Part shown: piece after piece, positions 1-8,298 of the stretch
Position numbering within the stretch: position 1 is the stretch's first letter
How the letters are laid out: every line of letters begins with the position of its first letter
NCBI GenBank assembly: GCA_016716535.1
Contig: JADJWD010000007.1
Span: 1,054,001 to 1,118,000 of the forward strand
Direction of reading: 5' to 3'
Source of the DNA: Betaproteobacteria bacterium
GTDB lineage: Bacteria > Pseudomonadota > Gammaproteobacteria > Burkholderiales > Burkholderiaceae_C
DNA: 64,000 nucleotides
Notes under the pieces: generated by a model
Told to the model about the DNA's origin: nothing
What the model saw: the letters and a program-made list of their open reading frames with translations, nothing else
Database searches by the model: none
Program-made: the position numbers and the translations under genes

Positions 1-7
1 AAAGCCG

Positions 8-727
8 ATGTCGGTCGAACTGCACCTGCCCGACCTGCCCGAGGTGCCGATCTCGCTGGGGCCGTCGCTGACGCCGGCGACGACGCCGGGCGACGGCGGC
101 GCGCAGGTGCCGCGGCGTGTGCGCGTGCCGCGGCGCTTCCGTGTACGCGAGGCGTTGTCGGCGTACCTGCCGCTGTTGCTGATGCTCGCGCTGGCGCTGG
201 CCACCTGGTGGCTCGTGCAGCAGACGCCGGTGCCCGAGCCGCCCGCGGCGGCGCGCCCGGTGCGCAGCGAACCCGACTACACGATGCGCAGCTTCGCGCT
301 CGAGCGCTTCGACCGCGACGGGCGGCTGAAGATGCGCATCGAGGGCGACTGGCTGCGGCACTACCCCGACACCGACCGCATCGAGATCGACGGCGTGCGC
401 ATCCGCGCCTTCGCGCCCGACGGCCGCGAGACGGTGGCCACCGCGCGGCGGGCGGTCGGCACCGGCGACGGCAGCGAGGTCCAGCTACTCGGCGGCGCCG
501 AGGTGCAAAGCCGCGACGCCGGCGGCCAGCCGGTGCTGATCAAGAGCGAGTTCCTGCACGCCTTCCTCGTCACCGAGCGGGTGCGCACGCACCGGCCGGT
601 GGTGGCGCGCTTCGGCGACGCCGAGGTCACCGCCGCCGGCATCGAGTACGACAACGCGACGCGCCGGCTCGAATTGCGCGGGCCGATGCGCGCCGTGTTC
701 CCGCCGCGCGCGCGGCCGGCAAAGTGA
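8..727 (+). CDS. lptC: LptC, LPS export periplasmic/inner-membrane component
   Basis: A 239-residue protein with a proline- and arginine-rich N-terminus, one hydrophobic segment at about residues 51-70 and a periplasmic beta-rich domain after about residue 80. This is the layout of LptC (YrbK), which takes lipopolysaccharide from LptB2FG and hands it to LptA across the periplasm. The N-terminal cytoplasmic stretch is longer than in E. coli LptC, so a start further downstream is possible. The usual upstream neighbour (kdsC) would lie outside the window. It is followed after 39 bp by an SDR gene on the same strand. Assignment rests on topology and family resemblance. Confidence 0.8.
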   Translation: MSVELHLPDLPEVPISLGPSLTPATTPGDGGAQVPRRVRVPRRFRVREALSAYLPLLLMLALALATWWLVQQTPVPEPPAAARPVRSEPDYTMRSFALERFDRDGRLKMRIEGDWLRHYPDTDRIEIDGVRIRAFAPDGRETVATARRAVGTGDGSEVQLLGGAEVQSRDAGGQPVLIKSEFLHAFLVTERVRTHRPVVARFGDAEVTAAGIEYDNATRRLELRGPMRAVFPPRARPAK

Positions 728-766
728 AGACGGCGAGGACCGCGCGATGACGGCAATGACCCTGCG

Positions 767-1573
767 ATGACCGCAATGACCTCGCCATTGGCCTTCATCA
801 CCGGCGCCTCCAGCGGCATCGGGCAGGCGCTGGCGGCGCGTTACGCGGCGCTCGGCTGGCGGCTGGCGCTCGTGGCGCGGCGCGAGAACGTCCTGCGTGA
901 ATGGGCCGAGGCGCAGCAACTGGATGCCGCACGCTGCGGCATCTACGCCGCCGATGCCGCGGACGTGGGCAGCATCGTCGGCGCTGGCGAGCAATGCCTC
1001 GCGGGCCAGGGGCTGCCCGACGTCGTCATCGCCAACGCCGGCATCAGCGTCGGCATGGACACCACCCAACGCGCCGACCTCGACCTGATGCGCGAGATGC
1101 TGGCGCTGAACGTGCTCGGCGTCGCGGCGACCTTCCACCCGTTTGTCGCCGCGATGCGCGCGCGCGGCTCCGGGCGCCTGGTCGGCGTGGGCAGCATGGC
1201 GTCGCTGCGGGGCCTGCCCGGGCACGGCGCGTATTGCGCCAGCAAGGCCGGTGTCGTCGCCTACTGCGAGAGCCTGCGCATCGAGTGCCGCGGCAGCGGC
1301 GTGCGCGTCGTGACGCTGCTGCCGGGCTACGTGGCGACGCCGCTGACGGCGCGCAACCCGTACTCGATGCCGTTCATGATCGACGCAGCGACGTTTGCCG
1401 AGCGGGCCGTGCGCGCGATCGACGCCGGCGCGAGCCGCCGCATCATCCCGTGGCCGATGGCGATCGTCGCGCCGCTGATGCGCAACCTGCCCAACGCCGT
1501 CTACGACCGGTTGCTCGAGGGCCGCAAGCGCAAGCCGCGGCGCAGCGCTGGCGCAACGACCGGCCCGCAATGA
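767..1573 (+). CDS. SDR family NAD(P)-dependent oxidoreductase
   Basis: A 268-residue classical short-chain dehydrogenase. The cofactor motif TGASSGIG is at residues 12-19, an NAG motif follows in the middle, and the catalytic YxxxK is Y156/K160 with an upstream active-site serine in GSMAS. The C-terminal region has the PGYVATPLT segment common in SDRs that act on lipid-like or keto substrates. Substrate is unknown. A run of near-identical ATGACnGCAATGACC copies at 747-781 makes the exact start ambiguous; 767 is the first ATG in frame after that run. It converges on the RRM gene downstream. Confidence 0.85.
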   Translation: MTAMTSPLAFITGASSGIGQALAARYAALGWRLALVARRENVLREWAEAQQLDAARCGIYAADAADVGSIVGAGEQCLAGQGLPDVVIANAGISVGMDTTQRADLDLMREMLALNVLGVAATFHPFVAAMRARGSGRLVGVGSMASLRGLPGHGAYCASKAGVVAYCESLRIECRGSGVRVVTLLPGYVATPLTARNPYSMPFMIDAATFAERAVRAIDAGASRRIIPWPMAIVAPLMRNLPNAVYDRLLEGRKRKPRRSAGATTGPQ

Positions 1574-1599
1574 AAAACGCCGGCTGCGTTGCAGCCGGC
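1572..1599 (-). terminator. Intrinsic terminator of the RRM protein gene
   Basis: A perfect 9-bp stem (GCCGGCTGC / GCAGCCGGC) with a 3-nt loop lies at 1579-1599. On the minus strand the stem is followed directly by a G and then five T residues (1573-1577), so it terminates the leftward RRM gene. It overlaps the last codon of the convergent SDR gene. Confidence 0.85.
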
Positions 1600-1631
1600 G
1601 CTTCGTTCGGCCCTAAGGCCGGGCAGGTCGT

Positions 1632-2123
1632 TCAGTAGCCCTGGCCACCACCGCGGTTGCCGCCGCCGTAGCCGCCGCGGCCACCGCCGCCGCCGCCGCC
1701 ACCACCGCCGTACGGGCTGCGGCCGCCGCCGCCGTAGGGGCTGCGGCCACCGCCGCCGCCACCACCGCCGTAGCCGCCACCACCACCGCCGCCGCCGTAG
1801 CCGCCGCTGCCACCACCGTAGCCGCCGCGACCACCGCCGCCGCCGTAGCCGCCGCCACCACCACCGGGGCGGTCTTCGCGCGGGCGCGCTTCGTTGACGA
1901 CGATGGCGCGGCCTTCGAGCGCCTGGCCGTTCATGCCGTTGATGGCGGCTTGCGCCTCGGCGTCGGAGCCCATCTCGACGAAGCCGAAGCCCTTCGAGCG
2001 GCCGGTTTCACGGTCCATCATCACCTTGGCCGAGGTGACGGTGCCGAATTGCGCAAACGCCTGCTGCAGCGAATCGTCGCGAACGGAATAGGCCAGATTA
2101 CCTACGTAAAGCTTGTTTCCCAC
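1632..2123 (-). CDS. RRM-domain RNA-binding protein with glycine-rich tail
   Basis: A 163-residue protein with one RNA recognition motif: RNP2 is LYVGNL at residues 5-10 and RNP1 is KGFGFVEM near residues 44-51. From about residue 87 to the end the sequence is almost entirely Gly, Tyr, Ser and Arg (GGYGGGGG-type repeats). Such proteins resemble plant and cyanobacterial cold-inducible glycine-rich RNA-binding proteins and are common in Burkholderiales, where they are thought to act as RNA chaperones under stress. Initiation is at GTG. The low-complexity tail could promote RNA condensation; that is inference. Expression ends at a strong terminator at 1572-1599. Confidence 0.9.
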   Translation of the reverse strand: MGNKLYVGNLAYSVRDDSLQQAFAQFGTVTSAKVMMDRETGRSKGFGFVEMGSDAEAQAAINGMNGQALEGRAIVVNEARPREDRPGGGGGGYGGGGGRGGYGGGSGGYGGGGGGGGYGGGGGGGGRSPYGGGGRSPYGGGGGGGGGGRGGYGGGNRGGGQGY

Positions 2124-2394
2124 GGGGAGCCCTCAAGAAGAACAACGAACCATGCGGAGCTCAACCCTGCGTGAAACCGATTCATGCGCAAGAGGCGCGG
2201 CTGCCAGACACAGACCGCCCGATTATCGGACTGCGCGCGACGGCTGTGTAAAGGTCGCGTGCCCGAGTTTGTTGTTTTGCCGCGTCCGTGCAAACCCGCA
2301 TGCGGACCGCCCGCACAGGGTTTCGGCCGCCGCGCGCACCGCGAAGGGCGGTATCCGGGCCGCCGGTGCGCATCGGCGCCCTACGATTGCGCGC

Positions 2395-4038
2395 ATGGAG
2401 CAATCGCGTTTTGACCACGTGATCGTCGGCGCCGGCACGGCCGGCTGCCTGCTGGCCAACCGGCTGAGCCAGGATCCGCGTTGCCGCGTGCTGCTGCTCG
2501 AAGCCGGCGGCCGCGACGACTACCACTGGATTCATATCCCGGTGGGGTATCTGTACTGCATCGGCAATCCGCGCACCGACTGGCTGTATTTCACCGAGCC
2601 CGACGCCGGACTCAATGGCCGGCGGCTGCGGTATCCGCGCGGCAAGGTGCTGGGCGGGTGTTCCAGCATCAACGGCATGATCTACATGCGCGGCCAGGCG
2701 CGCGACTACGACCATTGGGCCGAGGTCACCGGCGACCCCTCATGGCGCTGGCAGGCGGTGCTGCCGCATTTCCTCGCGCACGAGGACCACTGGCGCGCTG
2801 CCGAGCCGGGGTTCGCGCCGTGGCACGGCCAGGGCGGCGAGTGGCGCGTCGAGCGCCAGCGGCTGCGCTGGGAGATCCTCGACGCCTTCGCCGCCGCGGC
2901 GCGCGAGGCCGGCGTGCCGGCCACCGACGACTTCAACCGCGGCGACAACGAAGGCGTCGGCTACTTCGAGGTCAACCAGCGGCGCGGCGTGCGCTGGAAC
3001 GCGAGCAAGGGCTTCCTGCGCCCGGCGCGCCGGCGGCCGAACCTCGAAGTGCGCACCGGCGTGCAGGTGACGCGCGTGCTGCTCGAGCCCGGGCCCGATG
3101 GCCCGCGCGCCGTCGGCGTCGCCTACCGGCGCGGGCCCGGTGCGCCGGAGGAAACGGTGCGCGCCGCCGGCGAGGTGCTGCTGGCCGCCGGCGCGATCGG
3201 CACGCCGCAAATCCTGCAGCTCTCCGGCATCGGTGCGCCGGCCCTGCTGGCCGAGCACGGCATCGAGCCGCGGCACGTGCTGCCCGCCGTCGGCGAGAAC
3301 CTGCAGGACCATCTGCAGATCCGTGCCGTCTTCGCCGTCGAGGGCGTGAAGACGTTGAACACGATCGCGCACTCGTGGCTCGGCCGCGCCGGCATCGGCC
3401 TGCGCTACCTGCTGACGCAAAGCGGGCCGATGAGCATGTCGCCTTCGCAGCTGGGCGCCTTCACACGTTCGTCGCCGGAGATGGCGCACCCGAACGTCGA
3501 GTACCACGTGCAGCCGCTGAGCCTGGACGCCTTCGGCGAGCCGCTGCACCGCGAGGATGCGTTCACCGCGAGCGTGTGCAACCTCAACCCCGGCTCGCGC
3601 GGCCACGTGCGCATCCGCTCGGCGCGGCCCGAGGACGCGCCGCGCATCCAGGCCAACTACCTGAGCACGCCCGAAGACCGTCAGGTCGCCGCCGACTCGC
3701 TGCGGCTGACGCGCCGCATCGCCGCGATGCCGGCGCTGGCGCGCTACCGCCCGCGCGAGGTGAAGCCCGGCGTGCAGTTCCGCAGCGACGAAGAGCTCGC
3801 CCGGCTGGCCGGCGACATCGGCACGACGATCTTCCACCCGGTGGGCACCTGCCGCATGGGCCGCGCCGACGATGCCGACGCGGTCGTCGACCCGCAATTG
3901 CGCGTGCGCGGCATCGCCGGCCTGCGCGTCGCCGACGCCAGCGTGATGCCGACGATCACCAGCGGCAACACGAACGCGCCGACGCTGATGATCGCCGAGC
4001 GGGCGGCGGCGTTTGTCCGCGAAGCGGCCGGGCGCTGA
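2395..4038 (+). CDS. GMC-family FAD-dependent oxidoreductase (choline dehydrogenase-like)
   Basis: A 547-residue flavoprotein. The dinucleotide-binding motif GAGTAG is at residues 12-17, followed by the LLLEAGG element, the GMC signature region PRGKVLGGCSSINGMIY and a C-terminal GMC domain with the HPVGTCRMG histidine segment and the SGNTNAPT motif. Family members oxidise primary or secondary alcohols with FAD. The actual substrate cannot be told; there is no betaine aldehyde dehydrogenase beside it, so a choline role is not supported by context. The open frame extends far upstream, but the ATG at 2395 sits just before the FAD motif, as expected for this family. Confidence 0.88.
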   Translation: MEQSRFDHVIVGAGTAGCLLANRLSQDPRCRVLLLEAGGRDDYHWIHIPVGYLYCIGNPRTDWLYFTEPDAGLNGRRLRYPRGKVLGGCSSINGMIYMRGQARDYDHWAEVTGDPSWRWQAVLPHFLAHEDHWRAAEPGFAPWHGQGGEWRVERQRLRWEILDAFAAAAREAGVPATDDFNRGDNEGVGYFEVNQRRGVRWNASKGFLRPARRRPNLEVRTGVQVTRVLLEPGPDGPRAVGVAYRRGPGAPEETVRAAGEVLLAAGAIGTPQILQLSGIGAPALLAEHGIEPRHVLPAVGENLQDHLQIRAVFAVEGVKTLNTIAHSWLGRAGIGLRYLLTQSGPMSMSPSQLGAFTRSSPEMAHPNVEYHVQPLSLDAFGEPLHREDAFTASVCNLNPGSRGHVRIRSARPEDAPRIQANYLSTPEDRQVAADSLRLTRRIAAMPALARYRPREVKPGVQFRSDEELARLAGDIGTTIFHPVGTCRMGRADDADAVVDPQLRVRGIAGLRVADASVMPTITSGNTNAPTLMIAERAAAFVREAAGR

Positions 4039-4138
4039 CGGCGCCGGCCCCGCGGGCGGCGTGCCGCCATCACCATTCGGCGGGACGCCCGTGCCCGGGG
4101 CGGGGAAAGTCCTCATGCGCCGCCCCGGAGCCGGCGAC

Positions 4139-4280
4139 TAGATTCGCCGCACTCGCGACGGGCGGCCCGGCATCAATCCGGGGCGCTTCGCCGCCGGGGG
4201 ACCGAGGAGACATGCGGGCGCAAGGGGATCACCCCAGGGCCCGGACGGGCGCCACCTTCACAGGGGCGCCCGTTTTCTTT
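4139..4280 (+). ncRNA. Candidate small RNA or attenuated leader ahead of the HDOD gene
   Basis: The 4039-4362 gap holds a possible -10 element (TAGATT, 4139-4144), several GC-rich hairpins including GGGG-ATCA-CCCC near 4225-4236, and an intrinsic terminator at 4245-4280. A transcript of about 125 nt would result. It could be a free-standing sRNA or a leader with a regulated terminator for the downstream HDOD gene. No known RNA family was recognised and the -35 region is poor. Confidence 0.3.
4245..4280 (+). terminator. Intrinsic terminator between GMC oxidoreductase and HDOD genes
   Basis: Stem ACGGGCGCC (4245-4253) pairs perfectly with GGCGCCCGT (4265-4273) around an 11-nt loop, followed by TTTCTTT. 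It lies 207 bp past the GMC gene stop and 83 bp before the HDOD start. Confidence 0.8.
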
Positions 4281-4362
4281 ATGCGGCCGCCTTTCGCGTC
4301 GCCGCGTTTGGCCGCCTTCCAGCCCGCTTTTGCCGGCCTCGACCGCGCCGGCGGCTGCCACG

Positions 4363-5229
4363 ATGGCGTCAAACGCCGACCCCCGGCGATTGCCCCGCCT
4401 TGCCACCGCCATGTCCGTCAACCCCGACCTGCGCCGCCTCGACATCGACATTCCTGCGCAGCCCGACGCGCTCGTGCGCCTGTCGCTGCTGCTGGCCGAC
4501 GAGGAGCTGAACCTCACCGCCGCCGCCGAGCTGATCGAGGCCGACATGGCGCTCGCCGCGGCGGTGCTGAAGGCGGTCAACTCGTCGCTGTACGGCCTGA
4601 AGGGGCGCGTGCAGACGGTGCACCAGGCCGTCACCTACCTCGGCATGCGCGAGGTCGCCGCGGTCACGTTCGAGATGGGCTTGCGCGCCGCGTTCCCGCC
4701 GGCGCCCGAGCTCGAGCCGCTGTGGCGGCGCGCCGCGCTGCGGGGTCTCGTGATGGGGCGGCTCGCGCAGCGCCTGGGGCTGGACGCCTGGGCGGCGCAC
4801 TCGGCCGGCCTCTTCGAAGAGTGCGGCAAGGCGGTGCTGTTCCGCCATGCCCGCGACCATTACCGCGCGATGCTGCGCGCCGCCCAGCACGACGGCGACC
4901 TCGTGACGCTCGAACACGCCGGCTTCGGCGTCAGCCACGATGCACTGGGCGCCGCGCTGTGCGAGAGCTGGGGCCTCGGCGCCGCGGCGGTGGCGAGCGT
5001 GCGCCAGCATGTGCTGGCGCAGGCCGGCGGGCCGCTGCCCGACGATGCCGACAAGCGCGCGATCAGCGCGCTGTCGGTCGTCGCCCATGGTCTGATGACC
5101 GACAGCGCCAACGCCGACGAGGAGACGGCACGCGTCGCCGCCGAAGCCGGCCTGGCCGGCGATGCGCTGCTGCGCATCGGCCGCCAGGTGCACGAGCAGC
5201 TCGGCGAAGCGGCGCGGCACGGGCGCTGA
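4363..5229 (+). CDS. HDOD domain protein
   Basis: About 288 residues forming one HDOD domain, recognisable from the LTAAAELIEADMALAAAVLKAVNSS stretch and the Q-A-V-T-Y-L-G segment after it. HDOD proteins are HD-like regulators without the catalytic HD metal ligands; they often act with second-messenger, chemotaxis or stress signalling. No output domain is attached, so it would act through protein contacts. Start choice is uncertain: a TTG at 4330, ATG at 4363 and ATG at 4411 are all in frame and none has a good Shine-Dalgarno sequence; 4363 is taken as a compromise. Confidence 0.8.
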   Translation: MASNADPRRLPRLATAMSVNPDLRRLDIDIPAQPDALVRLSLLLADEELNLTAAAELIEADMALAAAVLKAVNSSLYGLKGRVQTVHQAVTYLGMREVAAVTFEMGLRAAFPPAPELEPLWRRAALRGLVMGRLAQRLGLDAWAAHSAGLFEECGKAVLFRHARDHYRAMLRAAQHDGDLVTLEHAGFGVSHDALGAALCESWGLGAAAVASVRQHVLAQAGGPLPDDADKRAISALSVVAHGLMTDSANADEETARVAAEAGLAGDALLRIGRQVHEQLGEAARHGR

Positions 5230-5362
5230 AGCGCGCCCGGCGCGTCGTCGGCGCGCTCTCTGTCGGCGCGCGGCCGGGGGCTTCGGGCGCGCTTCGCCGC
5301 CGCATTGAGTCTGCTCAAGCCGCCGCCATTGCGCGGCGCGCAAGCGGGCGTATCGTGTGCCC

Positions 5363-7051
5363 ATGGCCACGAAAGTCGACGACAACCCCTTGGCGCTGCA
5401 GCGCCTGTACTACTGGGCCGACACGAGCCCCGAGCGCATCGCCTTCACGCAACCCGTGGGCGGCGGGCAGCTCGCCACCTACACGTGGCGGCAGGTGCTC
5501 GACCAGGCGAGCCGCGTCGCCGCCTGGCTGCGGGCGCAGGGCGTCGCGCCGGGCGACCGCGTCGCGATCCTGTCGAAGAACACCGCGCACTGGATGATGA
5601 GCGACTACGCCATCTGGCTCGCCGGCGCGGTGTCGGTGCCGCTGTACCCGACGCTGGCCGCCGGCACGGTGCGCCAGATCCTCGAGCACTCGGGCGCGAA
5701 GGTGCTGTTCGTCGGCAAGCTCGACGGCTGGGACCACATGAAGCCGGGCGTGCCGGCCGGCCTGGCGTGTGTCAGCCACCCGCTTTCGCCCGACGACGCG
5801 AAGAAGAGCTACCCGCGCTGGGACGACCTCGTCGCGAAGACCGCGCCACTGGCCGCGCGGCCGCTGCGCGAGGCCGAGGACCTGAGCACGATCATGTACA
5901 CGAGCGGCACGACCGGCGCGCCGAAGGGGGTGATGCACACCTTCGGCAACTTCGCGCTCGCGGTCGAACAGGGGCTGACGCGCATCCCGCTGAACGCCGA
6001 GTCGCGCATGCTGAGCTACCTGCCGCTGTCGCACGTCGTCGAGCGCGCGCTCGTCGAGCACGGCCAGCTCGCCACCGGCATGCACGTCTTCTTCGCCGAG
6101 AGCCTGGAGACCTTCACGCAGGATCTGCAGCGCGCGCGGCCGACGGTCTTCTTCAGCGTGCCGCGGCTGTGGGTGAAGTTCCAGCAGGGCGTCGGCGCGA
6201 AGATGCCGCCGGCCAAGCTCGACCGGCTGCTGAAGATCCCGATCCTCGGAGGTCTCGTGCGCAAGAAGATCCTCGGCGCGCTCGGCCTCGACAAGTGCGT
6301 GTTCGCCGCCGGCGGCGCCGCGCCGATGCCGCCCGAGCTGCTGAAGTGGTACGCGCGGCTCGGCCTCGCCGTCGCCGAGGGTTACGGCATGACCGAGAAC
6401 ATCGGCGCCAGCCACATCACGCTGGGCAGCGCCGAGGACTTCGGCACCGTCGGTCGGCCGTACGACACCGTGCAGTGCCGCATCGACCCGGCCAACGGCG
6501 AGATCCAGGTGAAGGGCCCGTGGACGATGATCGGCTACTACAAGGAGCCGGAGCTGACGCGCCAGACCTTCACCGACGACGGCTGGCTGAAGACCGGCGA
6601 CAAGGGCGCGATCGACGCGCGCGGCAACCTGAAGATCACCGGCCGCGTGAAGGACCTGTTCAAGACGAACAAGGGCAAGTACGTCGCGCCGGCGCCGATC
6701 GAGGACCGGCTGGTGATGCACACCGCGGTCGAGGCCTGCTGCGTCACCGGCGCCAACCTCGGCCAGCCGCTGGCGCTGGTGATGCTCAACGCCGACGCGA
6801 CGAAGCAGGCCGCCGACGTGGCCGGCCGCGCCGAGCTGGAAGCGTCGCTCGCCGATCACCTGCGCGACGTCAACGCGACGCTCGACCCGCACGAGCAGCT
6901 CGAGTGCCTGGTCGTCACCGCCGAGCCGTGGACGGTGGAGAACGACCTGATCACGCCGACCTTCAAGGTCAAGCGCAACCGCATCGAGGACCGCTTCGCC
7001 GCCGACTACGAGCGCTGGGTCAGCGCAGGCAAGAAGGTGATCTGGGCGTAG
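5363..7051 (+). CDS. AMP-binding acyl-CoA synthetase (long-chain fatty-acid-CoA ligase type)
   Basis: A 562-residue adenylate-forming enzyme. The ATP/AMP signature YTSGTTGAPKG begins at residue 179, the A5 motif GYGMTE follows near residue 340, and the hinge/C-terminal region contains DGWLKTGD and the KITGRVKDLFKT segment with the A8 Arg and A10-type Lys. The protein resembles FadD15-like long-chain acyl-CoA ligases that activate a carboxylate with ATP and CoA. An in-frame GTG lies 6 nt upstream; the ATG at 5363 is preferred. It is a single gene by its context, ending 21 bp before the convergent small-protein gene. Confidence 0.88.
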   Translation: MATKVDDNPLALQRLYYWADTSPERIAFTQPVGGGQLATYTWRQVLDQASRVAAWLRAQGVAPGDRVAILSKNTAHWMMSDYAIWLAGAVSVPLYPTLAAGTVRQILEHSGAKVLFVGKLDGWDHMKPGVPAGLACVSHPLSPDDAKKSYPRWDDLVAKTAPLAARPLREAEDLSTIMYTSGTTGAPKGVMHTFGNFALAVEQGLTRIPLNAESRMLSYLPLSHVVERALVEHGQLATGMHVFFAESLETFTQDLQRARPTVFFSVPRLWVKFQQGVGAKMPPAKLDRLLKIPILGGLVRKKILGALGLDKCVFAAGGAAPMPPELLKWYARLGLAVAEGYGMTENIGASHITLGSAEDFGTVGRPYDTVQCRIDPANGEIQVKGPWTMIGYYKEPELTRQTFTDDGWLKTGDKGAIDARGNLKITGRVKDLFKTNKGKYVAPAPIEDRLVMHTAVEACCVTGANLGQPLALVMLNADATKQAADVAGRAELEASLADHLRDVNATLDPHEQLECLVVTAEPWTVENDLITPTFKVKRNRIEDRFAADYERWVSAGKKVIWA

Positions 7052-7072
7052 CGGCCTGGGGCGGCCGCGCGT

Positions 7073-7540
7073 TCAGCGCGAGGCGGCCGGCGTGGCGGGT
7101 GCGACCGACGCGGCGGGCGCGGCAGGCGCAGGCGGCGCCTGCAGCGCCCCCGGCGTCGGCACGATGACGCCCGGCCCGAGCGGGATCTCCTCGGCCAGCG
7201 TCAGCCCGGTGACGAAGTGGCGCGTCTCGCCGAAGCACGTCGTCGGCAGGCCCACCTTTTCCTCGTAGTGCAGCGAGACGCGCTTGCCGATGTAGCGCGT
7301 GATGTCGCGCGCCACCTTCTCGTCGTGCACGGTGAAGAAGAACTTCTCGGCCGTCGAGCCGGGCAGCGAGACGAGCGCCAGCTCGCCCTCCCAGGTCTTG
7401 CAGATCCAGCCCTTGTTGGAGAACTTCTGCACCCAGCCGGCGCGCTCGCCCGACGAGTAGCTCCACTTCATCGCCGCCCAGAAGTACAGCGCCGCGAGGG
7501 CGACGACGATGACGATCGGCAGGACGATGCGTTTGAACAT
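7073..7540 (-). CDS. Conserved small membrane-anchored protein of unknown function
   Basis: A 155-residue protein with one N-terminal hydrophobic anchor at about residues 5-23, a compact domain of about 100 residues (containing GWICKTWEGELAL and a Cys near residue 100), and an alanine/proline-rich tail. Topology suggests a periplasmic domain anchored in the inner membrane. I recognise it as a type of hypothetical protein found in Burkholderiales but know no function for it. It is divergent from the NnrU-type gene and convergent with the acyl-CoA synthetase gene. Confidence 0.75.
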   Translation of the reverse strand: MFKRIVLPIVIVVALAALYFWAAMKWSYSSGERAGWVQKFSNKGWICKTWEGELALVSLPGSTAEKFFFTVHDEKVARDITRYIGKRVSLHYEEKVGLPTTCFGETRHFVTGLTLAEEIPLGPGVIVPTPGALQAPPAPAAPAASVAPATPAASR

Positions 7541-7656
7541 GGTGAGGGGCGGATGAACGCCAGGGGTGAGGCGCGCGGATTATCCCGGTGTGCGGCGCCG
7601 CCGCTCGGCCGGCGCCGTCGGCCCGCTAGCATGCGCGCCAGCAAGGAGGGACCCCC

Positions 7657-8250
7657 ATGACCTGGCTCGTGCTCGGCCTCGTGATCTTTCTCGGCGCCCA
7701 CTCGGTGCGCATCGTCGCCGAGGGCTGGCGCACGGCGACGGTGGCGCGCCTGGGCGCCAACGGCTGGAAGGGGCTGTACTCGCTCGTCTCGGCCGTCGGG
7801 CTGGCGCTCATCGTCGTCGGCTACGGCATGGCGCGCACGCAGCCGGTGCTGCTGTGGATGCCGCCGGTCTGGATGCGGCATGTCGCGGCGCTGCTGAACC
7901 TGGTGGCGATCGTGCTGATCGTCGCCGCCTACGTGCCGCGCAACCACTTCAAGGTGCGCTTGCGCCACCCGATGATCCTCGGCGTCAAGGTCTGGGCGCT
8001 GGCGCACCTGCTCAGCAACCAGATGCTGGCCGACGTGGTGCTGTTCGGTGCCTTCCTCGCCTGGGCGGTGTTCGACTACCGGGCGGCGCGCGCGCGCGAC
8101 CGCGCTGCAGGTGCGGCGGGTGCCGCGGCGCTGCCGGTGCCGTCGCTCGCTGCCAGCGTCGTTGCGCTCGCGGTCGGCGTGGGCGCCTGGGCCGCCATCG
8201 CCTTCTGGGCGCATGGAGCGCTGTTCGGCGTCAGGCCGTTCGGCGGATAA
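7657..8250 (+). CDS. NnrU family membrane protein
   Basis: A 197-residue integral membrane protein with about five or six hydrophobic segments. The N-terminal GLVIFLGAHSVRIVAEGWR and the central HPMILGVKVWALAHLLSN region are typical of NnrU/NnrU-like proteins, which are found with denitrification genes or as stand-alone membrane proteins; some relatives are sterol-like isomerases (MDR fold). No nitrite or nitric oxide reductase gene is in this window, so a denitrification role is not supported here. It has a strong ribosome site (AAGGAGG) just before the ATG. Confidence 0.82.
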   Translation: MTWLVLGLVIFLGAHSVRIVAEGWRTATVARLGANGWKGLYSLVSAVGLALIVVGYGMARTQPVLLWMPPVWMRHVAALLNLVAIVLIVAAYVPRNHFKVRLRHPMILGVKVWALAHLLSNQMLADVVLFGAFLAWAVFDYRAARARDRAAGAAGAAALPVPSLAASVVALAVGVGAWAAIAFWAHGALFGVRPFGG

Positions 8251-8298
8251 GTCGGCGGCGGGCCGGGCCGCGCCGAAGGGCGACGGCTGTCGCCGCTG

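Noticed and set aside
1640..1870. Glycine-coding triplet tract as a possible microsatellite or CRISPR-like repeat
   Set aside because: It encodes the glycine-rich tail of the RRM protein; there are no regular spacers.
4200..4280. Possible SAH or guanidine-II riboswitch before the HDOD gene
   Set aside because: A CCGAGGAG string and ACGG loops occur, but the required pairing and the usual downstream genes are missing.
2481..5597. Very long plus-strand open frame of over 1000 codons across the GMC and HDOD genes
   Set aside because: Arg/Ala-rich composition and overlap with well-supported genes in another frame; a GC-rich shadow.
7657..8250. Denitrification locus marked by NnrU
   Set aside because: No nitrite, nitric oxide or nitrous oxide reductase genes are present; NnrU-like proteins also occur alone.
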